In this document: in pieces, positions 1-5,143 of the stretch | How the letters are laid out: the number at the start of each line of letters is the position of its first letter | How positions within the stretch are numbered: position 1 is the stretch's first letter | Assembly (NCBI GenBank): GCA_049282455.1 | Contig: JBAPUB010000309.1 | Span: forward strand, 1 to 5,671 | Direction of reading: 5' to 3' | DNA from: JBAPUB01 sp049282455 | Lineage (GTDB): Bacteria; Actinomycetota; Actinomycetes; JAHEKZ01 | DNA: 5,671 nucleotides | The notes under the pieces: generated by a model | The model's database searches: none | What the model was told of the DNA's origin: nothing | What the model saw: the letters and a program-made list of their open reading frames with translations, nothing else | Translations under genes and position numbers: made by a program

Positions 1-1010
1 GTTCGAAGGTCCTTGACCATCTGGTACGGGTGGAGCACGTACGAGCGCATCTGGTTGCCCCAGGAGCCGCTGGTGTCGCCCTTCAGGGCGTTCATCCTCG
101 CCTGCTCCTCCTCCTGGCGCCGGGCCAGCAGTCGCGACTGGAGGACCCGCATGGCGGCGGCGCGGTTTTGGATCTGGCTCTTCTCGTTCTGGCAGCTGAC
201 GACGATGCCGGTCGGAAGGTGGGTGATCCGAACGGCGGAGTCGGTCGTGTTGACGCTTTGACCACCCGGGCCGCTCGACCGGAACACGTCGATGCGGATC
301 TCGTTCTCGGGGATCTCGATGTGGTCGGTCTGCTCGACGACAGGCAGCACCTCGACCCCGGCGAACGAGGTCTGGCGGCGTCCTTGGTTGTCGAAGGGCG
401 AGATCCGCACCAGCCGGTGCGTGCCCTGCTCGACGCTCAAGGTGCCATAGGCGTACGGCGCGTCGATACGGAACGTGGCCGACTTGATGCCCGCCTCCTC
501 GGCGTAGGAGATGTCGAAGACCTCGACCTTGTACCCGTGCCGCTCGGCCCACCGCGTGTACATGCGCATGAGCATCTCGGCGAAGTCGGCCGCGTCGACA
601 CCACCCGCCTCGGCTCGGATCGTCATCAGTGCTTCGCGCTCGTCATACTCGCCGGACAGCAGGGTGCGCACCTCGAGGTCGCCGATGGCTTTCTGCAGGT
701 CGGAGATCTCGGCGTCGACCTCGCCGGCCGCGTCGGCGTCGCTCTCGGCGTCAGCCAGCTCGAGCATGATCGAAAGGTCGTCGACCCGTTGGCGAAGGGT
801 CTCGGCCCGCCGGACCTCGCCTTGGACGAAGGACAGCCGGCTGGTGACCTGCTGCGCCGCCTCGACGTCGTCCCACAGGTCGGGGGCCGACGCCCGCTCG
901 GACAGCTTCGCGGCCTCGGAGCGCAGCTTGTCCAGGTCGAGGACCGCCTCGACGCTGCTCAAGGTCGCGTCGAGCTCTTTGATCGCTTCGGCAGATTCCT
1001 GGGTGGCCAC
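1..1010 (-). CDS. prfB: Peptide chain release factor 2 (RF2), 3' end cut off by the window edge
   Basis: This class I release factor recognises UGA and UAA stop codons in the ribosomal A site and triggers peptidyl-tRNA hydrolysis. The window holds the first 336 codons of a family usually around 365 residues long. The RF2-specific stop-codon reading tripeptide SPF lies at residues 204-206, and the catalytic GGQ (in RSSGPGGQSVN) at 249-251, almost the same numbering as in E. coli RF2. The visible C-terminal part contains SYVLHPYQMVKDLR, typical of the family. The start is GTG at 1010-1008. An in-frame TGA two codons upstream (1016-1014) rules out any earlier start, and no good Shine-Dalgarno sequence precedes it. 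The region aligned with the E. coli frameshift site reads Leu-Asp-Leu without an internal TGA, so no programmed +1 frameshift is needed. The gene is divergent from the lipase gene, with 18 bp between start codons. Confidence 0.97.
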   Translation of the reverse strand, partial: MATQESAEAIKELDATLSSVEAVLDLDKLRSEAAKLSERASAPDLWDDVEAAQQVTSRLSFVQGEVRRAETLRQRVDDLSIMLELADAESDADAAGEVDAEISDLQKAIGDLEVRTLLSGEYDEREALMTIRAEAGGVDAADFAEMLMRMYTRWAERHGYKVEVFDISYAEEAGIKSATFRIDAPYAYGTLSVEQGTHRLVRISPFDNQGRRQTSFAGVEVLPVVEQTDHIEIPENEIRIDVFRSSGPGGQSVNTTDSAVRITHLPTGIVVSCQNEKSQIQNRAAAMRVLQSRLLARRQEEEQARMNALKGDTSGSWGNQMRSYVLHPYQMVKDLR

Positions 1011-1015
1011 GTCTC

Positions 1016-1020
1016 AGGAG
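1016..1020 (+). promoter_or_regulatory. Ribosome binding site of the lipase gene
   Basis: AGGAG lies 8 nt before the ATG at 1029 and 5 nt before an in-frame GTG at 1026, so the two adjacent codons are both possible starts. ATG was preferred. The site lies in the 18-bp gap between the divergent prfB and lipase start codons. It fixes the lipase start and excludes the long upstream extension of the same reading frame, which is antisense to prfB. Confidence 0.7.
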
Positions 1021-1028
1021 CGTACGTG

Positions 1029-1865
1029 ATGCAGCCGGGCGCCCTGGCGACCGATGATGAAGAGGTGTCCATCCGCTGGCCCCAGGACCGCCGGGTCCTT
1101 GTCGCGACCACAGCGCTGGTCGTCGTTGCGCTGGCGGTCGGCTGGCAGGTTCGTCCCAGTGGTCCCGATCCCGCGTCTGCCGTCACCGCACTCGAGCCCC
1201 AGGGGCAGCCACCGTCCTACGTCGTCCTGGTCCCCGGCTACGGCGGATCGGCGGACAGCGTCAAGGTTCTCGCTACCGCGCTCGTGGCTGCTGGACACCC
1301 AGTCATGACGCTGCCCCTTCCGGGCGATGGAACCGGTGACATCGCAGCGATGGCCCCAGCGCTCAACGAGGCTGTCAGCCATGCGGGTGCGGGCGTGCCC
1401 GTCGACGTCGTCGGCTTCTCGATGGGTGGACTCGTGGTTCGGACCTGGGCCCGCGACCTCGGCGGCGCGAGCCGGGCCCGGCGCATCGTGACCGTCGGGA
1501 CACCCAACGCCGGCACGGAGACCGCCGAGCTGGGAGCCACGATCGGCGCCTGCCCGACGGCTTGCCAGGAGATGGTCCCCGGGAGTGCGCTGCTCGACCG
1601 GCTCAACTCCGGGGACCCGACACCGGACGGCCCAGCATGGATCACGGTGCGTTCGTCGTCGGACGAGGTCGTGCGCCCGGACTCGACCACTGAGCTGGAC
1701 GGCGCCTCCAACGTGCTCCTGCAGTCGGTGTGCCCCGACGTCTCGGTCGCGCACTCTGACCTGGTCAAGGCGGCCCTGCCGGTGGCCATCGTCGTGCGTG
1801 CTGTTTCACAACAGCCCTGGGTTCCACCGACCGCGGACGAGTGCACGGCCCTCCGGTCTGGGTGA
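1029..1865 (+). CDS. Membrane-anchored or secreted lipase/esterase, alpha/beta-hydrolase fold
   Basis: This 278-residue serine hydrolase is probably an ester or lipid hydrolase acting outside the cytoplasmic membrane. After a short acidic N-terminus with arginines at 21-22 there is one hydrophobic segment (about residues 23-39), either a signal anchor or an uncleaved signal sequence. The fold begins with the strand YVVLVPGYGG (64-73), which supplies the oxyanion-hole region. The nucleophile elbow is GFSMGG with Ser131. Likely triad partners are Asp212 (SSSDEVV) and His242 (VAHSDL). VGTPNAGT (156-163) after the elbow is typical of lipase class 2 and PGAP1-like proteins. Four cysteines (175, 179, 235, 272) lie in the extracytoplasmic part and could form two disulfides, fitting export. 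The substrate cannot be told from the sequence. The ATG at 1029 has a well-placed AGGAG. The gene converges on the pilus operon, with 11 bp between stop codons. Confidence 0.88.
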   Translation: MQPGALATDDEEVSIRWPQDRRVLVATTALVVVALAVGWQVRPSGPDPASAVTALEPQGQPPSYVVLVPGYGGSADSVKVLATALVAAGHPVMTLPLPGDGTGDIAAMAPALNEAVSHAGAGVPVDVVGFSMGGLVVRTWARDLGGASRARRIVTVGTPNAGTETAELGATIGACPTACQEMVPGSALLDRLNSGDPTPDGPAWITVRSSSDEVVRPDSTTELDGASNVLLQSVCPDVSVAHSDLVKAALPVAIVVRAVSQQPWVPPTADECTALRSG

Positions 1866-1876
1866 GAACGACCGAG

Positions 1877-2317
1877 CTACGGGAGAACGGCGGATCGGGC
1901 ACTCGCGCTGGCTGCCACCTCGACGCCGCCGACGGCCGCAGGGGTGACCGCATTGACGACCGGAAGCCGCACGACTCCGACCAGCTCCACGTGCACCGTG
2001 TTGGTGTCCGACGTGACCTGGACCTGGAGGTCACCCACGGTGTCTGTCAGACCTGACGACGCGAGGTACTCGTCGACGGCGCTTCTCACCCGTTGCCGGT
2101 CGAGCGGAAGGCTGCCGTGCACCCCGTCGCGGTAGACCGCCTCCTCGTCGACCGCCTGGGCTCCAGCGAGTGCCGCGCCGTCGGCAGCCGCCAGTAAACC
2201 GCGTCGAGCAAGGAACAGCTCGCTCACATCGATCACCACCATGACCAGCAACGCAGCAATGACGACCAGGCCGAGCACGAGCAGCAGCACCGTGCCGTCG
2301 TCGGGCCTGTTCCTCAT
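1877..2317 (-). CDS. TadG-like pilus assembly protein (minor pilin-like)
   Basis: This 146-residue protein is the last gene of the leftward Tad operon. Its N-terminus has the layout of the TadG-like N-terminal domain family: a short charged stretch ending RPDDG (residues 4-8), a hydrophobic helix (about 9-29), then DVSELFLARRGLLAAADGAA (30-49), whose aspartate, double arginine and AADGAALA motif are characteristic. The remainder is a small domain outside the membrane without recognisable catalytic features. Unlike the two TadE-like proteins upstream, there is no Glu at position +5 after the glycine, so processing by the Tad prepilin peptidase is doubtful. The ATG overlaps the preceding stop in ATGA (2314-2317), with GGTGAG just before it, indicating translational coupling. 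Longer in-frame extensions upstream only read through the neighbouring gene. Its exact role in pilus assembly is inferred from position and family. Confidence 0.85.
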   Translation of the reverse strand: MRNRPDDGTVLLLVLGLVVIAALLVMVVIDVSELFLARRGLLAAADGAALAGAQAVDEEAVYRDGVHGSLPLDRQRVRSAVDEYLASSGLTDTVGDLQVQVTSDTNTVHVELVGVVRLPVVNAVTPAAVGGVEVAASASARSAVLP

Positions 2318-2745
2318 GGCCTCACCGGCACGTAGCGGTCGACCACCTGCGTGTGCTGGGCCTGCACCGCCAGCGAGAGTGGGACGAGGTCCGACACGAA
2401 GCCCGGAACGAGGGGCAGGTCGACGGACGTGCGGTAGATGACACGAACCGACGCACCGGGGGTGAGGCAAGGGTCGGCCGAGCAGGAAACAGACAGGTCT
2501 TCGGGGCGCCACGTGACCCCGTGGTCGGTCACCGCGACCGACGCCGCCTGGCGTGCGCGGAGACCGGCGTCTGCCGACGTCGGAGCCGTCACGAACAGGC
2601 GCGCTGCTTCTCGTGCGGCACTGGTCGCTGCGTAGGTCGTGCGCTGTACCTCGAAGACAGTGAGGATCAGGTAGACCAGAGGGACGACGAGCACGACCAT
2701 CAGTGCGACGAACTCGACCATCGCTGCACCGTGGTCGTCGTGCAT
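2314..2745 (-). CDS. TadE-like minor pilin (second TadE copy in the operon)
   Basis: This 143-residue TadE-family pseudopilin would be incorporated into, or help assemble, the Flp pilus. The N-terminus MHDDHG-AAMVEF has the class IVb prepilin pattern: a glycine (6), then Glu and Phe at +5 and +6 (E11, F12), followed by a hydrophobic helix (about 9-31). TYAATSAAREAARLF (37-51) is the conserved TadE post-helix segment. Cys88 and Cys93 (SCSADPC) could form a small disulfide loop outside the membrane. The start is ambiguous: ATG at 2745 (8 nt from GGAG, overlapping the previous stop as TGATG) or GTG at 2748 (5 nt from GGAG, GTGA overlap). They differ by one residue. It lies between another TadE-like gene and the TadG-like gene. 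Confidence 0.87.
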   Translation of the reverse strand: MHDDHGAAMVEFVALMVVLVVPLVYLILTVFEVQRTTYAATSAAREAARLFVTAPTSADAGLRARQAASVAVTDHGVTWRPEDLSVSCSADPCLTPGASVRVIYRTSVDLPLVPGFVSDLVPLSLAVQAQHTQVVDRYVPVRP

Positions 2746-3122
2746 CACGGCAACTCCATCATCGCGTGACCTCGGGCCACAACTCCGTCACCCCAACCGA
2801 ACCAGGCAACGACGGGCAGCGGAGCCTTCACCTCGACCACGACGCTCGGCACGCCCGCAACCTGCTCGGTTCCCGCGGACACGTCCGCGGAGTACGACGC
2901 GGGGAGGGTCATCTCGATGAGTCGTCGGGTGTGCAAAGCGGCGTCCTGGGCTGTGCCACCGTCTGCGGCACCGAAGCGCGCACCCTCGGCCGCGGCGGCG
3001 ACCAGGGTGTTGCGCACGTACAGCGCGAAGCAGACCTGGAGCAGGGCGAGAACGACGAAGACCACCAGGACTGACACCAGAACGAACTCGACGACCGCGG
3101 ACCCATGGTCGTCATCGACCAT
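2745..3122 (-). CDS. TadE-like minor pilin (first TadE copy in the operon)
   Basis: This 125-residue TadE-family pseudopilin begins MVDDDHG-SAVVEFV. Gly7 is followed by Glu and Phe at +5 and +6 (E12, F13), which matches a class IVb prepilin cleavage site. The hydrophobic helix spans about 10-35 and is followed by NTLVAAAAEGARFGA (38-52), the typical TadE alanine-rich segment after the helix. It shares the acidic DDDHG leader and VEFV with the next gene, which suggests old duplication, but the C-terminal halves are clearly different. The ATG at 3122 shares one base with the preceding stop (TGATG), so translation is probably coupled to the pilin gene. The in-frame extension to 3233 runs through the pilin gene antisense to nothing useful and has no TadE features. 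Its role as pseudopilin is inferred from family and operon. Confidence 0.86.
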   Translation of the reverse strand: MVDDDHGSAVVEFVLVSVLVVFVVLALLQVCFALYVRNTLVAAAAEGARFGAADGGTAQDAALHTRRLIEMTLPASYSADVSAGTEQVAGVPSVVVEVKAPLPVVAWFGWGDGVVARGHAMMELP

Positions 3123-3307
3123 CAGCGACTGACCCGGGACAGGGCGGAAGAGAAGATCTCGCGGAGCTGGTCCTCGGCGACAAGCCACAGCGTCGTGACC
3201 AGGCCAGCCGTCATGATGGTGATGAAGACCCAACCCGGAACGTCTCCACGGTCGTCGTCGCGCAGCTGTGAGAGGCGCGCATGAAGTCGCAGCATCAAGC
3301 GGGTCAT
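3122..3307 (-). CDS. Small Flp-like (type IVb) pilin candidate, 61 residues
   Basis: This short single-helix protein sits where actinobacterial Tad loci carry the Flp pilin gene, between tadC and the TadE genes, so it is the best candidate for the main fibre subunit. A basic leader (residues 1-15, with Arg and His) is followed by RDDDRG (16-21) and then a hydrophobic helix, VPGWVFITIMTAGLVTTLWL (23-42), and an amphipathic tail ending SALSRVSR. The size and layout fit Flp pilins. However, after Gly21 the sequence is DVPGWV rather than the usual xxxxEY, so the typical Glu5-Tyr6 pair is missing. The ATG at 3307 has the strongest ribosome binding site in the window (GGAGGAG, 5 nt away). The 28-codon upstream extension is not supported by a comparable site. 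It could instead be a small accessory membrane protein; major pilin is an inference. Confidence 0.78.
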   Translation of the reverse strand: MTRLMLRLHARLSQLRDDDRGDVPGWVFITIMTAGLVTTLWLVAEDQLREIFSSALSRVSR

Positions 3308-3312
3308 TTCGT

Positions 3313-3319
3313 CTCCTCC
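3313..3319 (-). promoter_or_regulatory. Strong ribosome binding site of the pilin gene
   Basis: GGAGGAG ends 5 nt before the pilin ATG and is the best anti-Shine-Dalgarno match in the operon. The other genes here rely on stop/start overlaps with weaker sites. This fits a gene whose product is needed in greater amount, such as a fibre subunit. Confidence 0.75.
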
Positions 3320-3340
3320 GTCTTTCGCGGGTGGGCAGGC

Positions 3341-3357
3341 GTCGTCACGGTGACGAC
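3341..3357 (-). promoter_or_regulatory. Perfect inverted repeat across the tadC stop codon (possible RNA hairpin)
   Basis: On the minus strand the sequence is GTCGTCACCGTGACGAC, a perfect inverted repeat. As RNA it could fold into a 7-bp stem with a CCG loop, extendable by one U-G pair. It contains the tadC stop codon (3347-3345) and lies 33 nt before the pilin start. No T-run follows, so it is not a classical rho-independent terminator. Possible roles are protection of the downstream pilin transcript end, partial attenuation, or a regulator-binding palindrome. It could also be chance or coding constraint, since about 11 of its bases lie in tadC codons. Confidence 0.35.
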
Positions 3358-4283
3358 AGTGAGATCCCGTAGAAGCCTGGGAACAAGGCAAAGACCACCG
3401 AGAGCGGGAGCACGAGGAAGACGACTGGGACCATCATGGCGATGTCCTTGCGCCCACCAAGCTCGATCAGCGCCCGTCGCTCGGCCTCTCGGGCATCGGC
3501 GGCCTGGGCCTGCAGGACCGCGGCGAGGGGGGTCCCCCGGTCCACCGCCACCACGACCCCGTCGACGAAGCGCCGAAGCTCCGGGAGCTCGACTCGTACG
3601 GCAACGGTCTGGAGTGCGTCAACCAGGCCCGCTCCGAGTCGCACGTCATCCAGAGCACGACGCAGCTCGGCTGCCAGCTCGCCATGTGCCACCCGGCTCA
3701 CCCGTTCGAGCGCCGCAGCCGCGCCCTCGCCGGCGGACACCGACAATGCGAGCAGCTCCGCGATGGTGGGGAACTCCGACCGCATGCGTTGCTCACGTCT
3801 GGCAACGTCACTCGACAGGCGCCGGTCGCGAGCCAGGACGCCGGCGAGCGCAGCCAGGGCGAGGAGGAGCACACTCGCCACAACCCCTGGAAATCCCGAG
3901 CGCGCAGTCCGGACGATGAGCAGGACCACCGCGGCGGCCACTGCTGCACAGGCCCAGACGAGCTGCTCGACCCGGAACTGCTCGACCGAGCCGGTCGATC
4001 CCAGTCTGTCCAACCGGTGAGCGACTGAGCCCCCGGGTCCTGCCCAGCGGTCGATCGTGCGGGCAAGCCGGGCAACGGTTGGCTGCAGGATCCGAGCTGC
4101 CGTCGGGAACGGGGCCGACGTGATGCCGTCGTGCAGCAGCGTCGAGGGCCGGTCACCCTGGCCGAGGTAAGGATCGACGCGATCGGCAAAGGAAGGTCTC
4201 CGCACCACAGGCAGCGAAGACCCCACGCAGACGAGGCCACACCCGAGAGAGGCCCCAAGGACCAGGGTCCACCCAAGGTTCAT
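3345..4283 (-). CDS. tadC: TadC, inner-membrane platform protein of the Tad pilus (T2SSF domain)
   Basis: This 312-residue integral membrane protein would form, with TadB, the platform on which the TadA ATPase acts during pilus assembly. Hydrophobic segments lie at about 4-22, 107-124, 132-150 and 282-303. The T2SSF (GspF-like) domain spans about 170-303. It begins RSEFPTIAELLALSVSAGEG (168-187), followed by the pattern typical of TadC: LRRALDDVRLG, LPELRRFVDGVVVAVDRGTPLA and RKDIAMMVPVVFLVLPLSVV, ending FPGFYGI (301-307). The ATG at 4283 overlaps the tadB stop as ATGA (4280-4283). A much longer in-frame extension to 4445 would lie inside tadB and has no membrane or TadC features. The gene ends in a short palindrome 37 nt before the pilin gene. 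Confidence 0.93.
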   Translation of the reverse strand: MNLGWTLVLGASLGCGLVCVGSSLPVVRRPSFADRVDPYLGQGDRPSTLLHDGITSAPFPTAARILQPTVARLARTIDRWAGPGGSVAHRLDRLGSTGSVEQFRVEQLVWACAAVAAAVVLLIVRTARSGFPGVVASVLLLALAALAGVLARDRRLSSDVARREQRMRSEFPTIAELLALSVSAGEGAAAALERVSRVAHGELAAELRRALDDVRLGAGLVDALQTVAVRVELPELRRFVDGVVVAVDRGTPLAAVLQAQAADAREAERRALIELGGRKDIAMMVPVVFLVLPLSVVFALFPGFYGISLSSP

Positions 4284-5143
4284 TGGAGGACCCGTTCCTC
4301 GATGGGCAACCGGGCCAGTCGAAGCATCAGACGGTACGCAAACACAGAGACGGCAGCACCGACGAGCAGGAGCACGAGTCCGGCCGTTGAGTCGTACGCG
4401 GCTACGGCCTGCGGGCGAAGGGACAGCAGTCCCAGCAGCGCCCATGGGGCCGCGACTGCGAGCTTGGCGGCGTTGACCGTCCAGCTCTGCCGACTCACAA
4501 TCTCGCCGCGGGTCCGCAGGTCATCGCGCAGGAACACAGCCAGAGTGCGCAGGAGACGTCCAAGGTCGTGGCCACCGACCTCGCGGGCGAGGCGAAGCGC
4601 CTCGATGACGCGGTCGCCGACAGGGTCGGCAAGGCGTGCCTTCAACGTGTCCAGGGCCGGGCCGAACCTGCCGGTCACCCGGTACTCGGCAGCAAAGGCA
4701 CGAAAGGCCGGTCGCAGCGGTTCCGGCCCGTGCTCGCCGACCTGTCCCAGAGCCTCCGGCAACGAGAGCCCGGCGCGAACCGCAGAGGCGAGGTCGTCAA
4801 TGACGTCGGGCCAGATCGAGCGAAGCTCAGTCCTGCGCTGGTGGAGGCGGTGCCGGACCAGGGCGAGTGGCGTGTACGCGGAAAGGAGCCCGAACGCCAA
4901 GCTGATGCTCAGCGACTGCGAGACACCGAGAGCGGCGACGAACGAGATGACGGCAAGAGCCACGCTTGCGACGATCAGCTGCGCCGGAGTGACCCCATCC
5001 ATTCCCGCCTCGGCAATAAGCACAACCAGTCGACCGTGTTGTCGACGAACAGAGCCCGTCTTGACCGCTGGCGGCTGAGTGAGCAGCAGCAGACCGAGCC
5101 CGAGCAGGAGCCCGAGTGGCAGTGCCCACAGCGTCGTCGTCAC
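4280..5143 (-). CDS. tadB: TadB, inner-membrane platform protein of the Tad pilus (T2SSF domain)
   Basis: This 287-residue membrane protein is the partner of TadC in the pilus-assembly platform. It has an N-terminal hydrophobic segment (about 5-21), a pair at about 54-73 and 76-96, and C-terminal segments at about 227-242 and 254-276. The T2SSF domain lies between, from about residue 109: SIWPDVIDDLASAVRAGLSL (109-128), then RLAREVGGHDLGRLLRTLA (184-202) and LRTRGEIVSRQSWTVNAAKL (209-228), the conserved block before the last helices. The start is GTG at 5143, overlapping the tadA stop as GTGA (5140-5143), with GGAGG 4 nt upstream. An in-frame extension upstream runs inside tadA and is arginine/glycine-rich without domain features. 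It belongs to the same operon as tadA and tadC. Confidence 0.93.
   Translation of the reverse strand: MTTTLWALPLGLLLGLGLLLLTQPPAVKTGSVRRQHGRLVVLIAEAGMDGVTPAQLIVASVALAVISFVAALGVSQSLSISLAFGLLSAYTPLALVRHRLHQRRTELRSIWPDVIDDLASAVRAGLSLPEALGQVGEHGPEPLRPAFRAFAAEYRVTGRFGPALDTLKARLADPVGDRVIEALRLAREVGGHDLGRLLRTLAVFLRDDLRTRGEIVSRQSWTVNAAKLAVAAPWALLGLLSLRPQAVAAYDSTAGLVLLLVGAAVSVFAYRLMLRLARLPIEERVLQ

Noticed and set aside
960..1015. Possible promoter for the lipase gene, with TTGATC at 979-984 as a -35 box.
   Set aside because: No acceptable -10 hexamer is found at 16-18 bp spacing, and the bases are constrained by prfB codons.
30..1028. A reading frame on the + strand stays open from 30 through the lipase gene, giving an apparent 611-residue protein.
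   Set aside because: The first 333 codons are the antisense of prfB and resemble no protein. High-GC codon bias keeps the antisense frame open, and the AGGAG before 1029 marks the real lipase start.
1014..1846. Two overlapping minus-strand frames (1014-1754 and 1238-1846) opposite the lipase gene.
   Set aside because: Their translations are rich in Arg, Ser, Thr and Pro without domains, and they are antisense to a well-supported hydrolase with an intact triad.
1864..1889. Short direct repeat GAGAACG at 1864-1870 and 1883-1889.
   Set aside because: Seven bases, only two copies and no associated element; it is likely chance in the junction of two genes.
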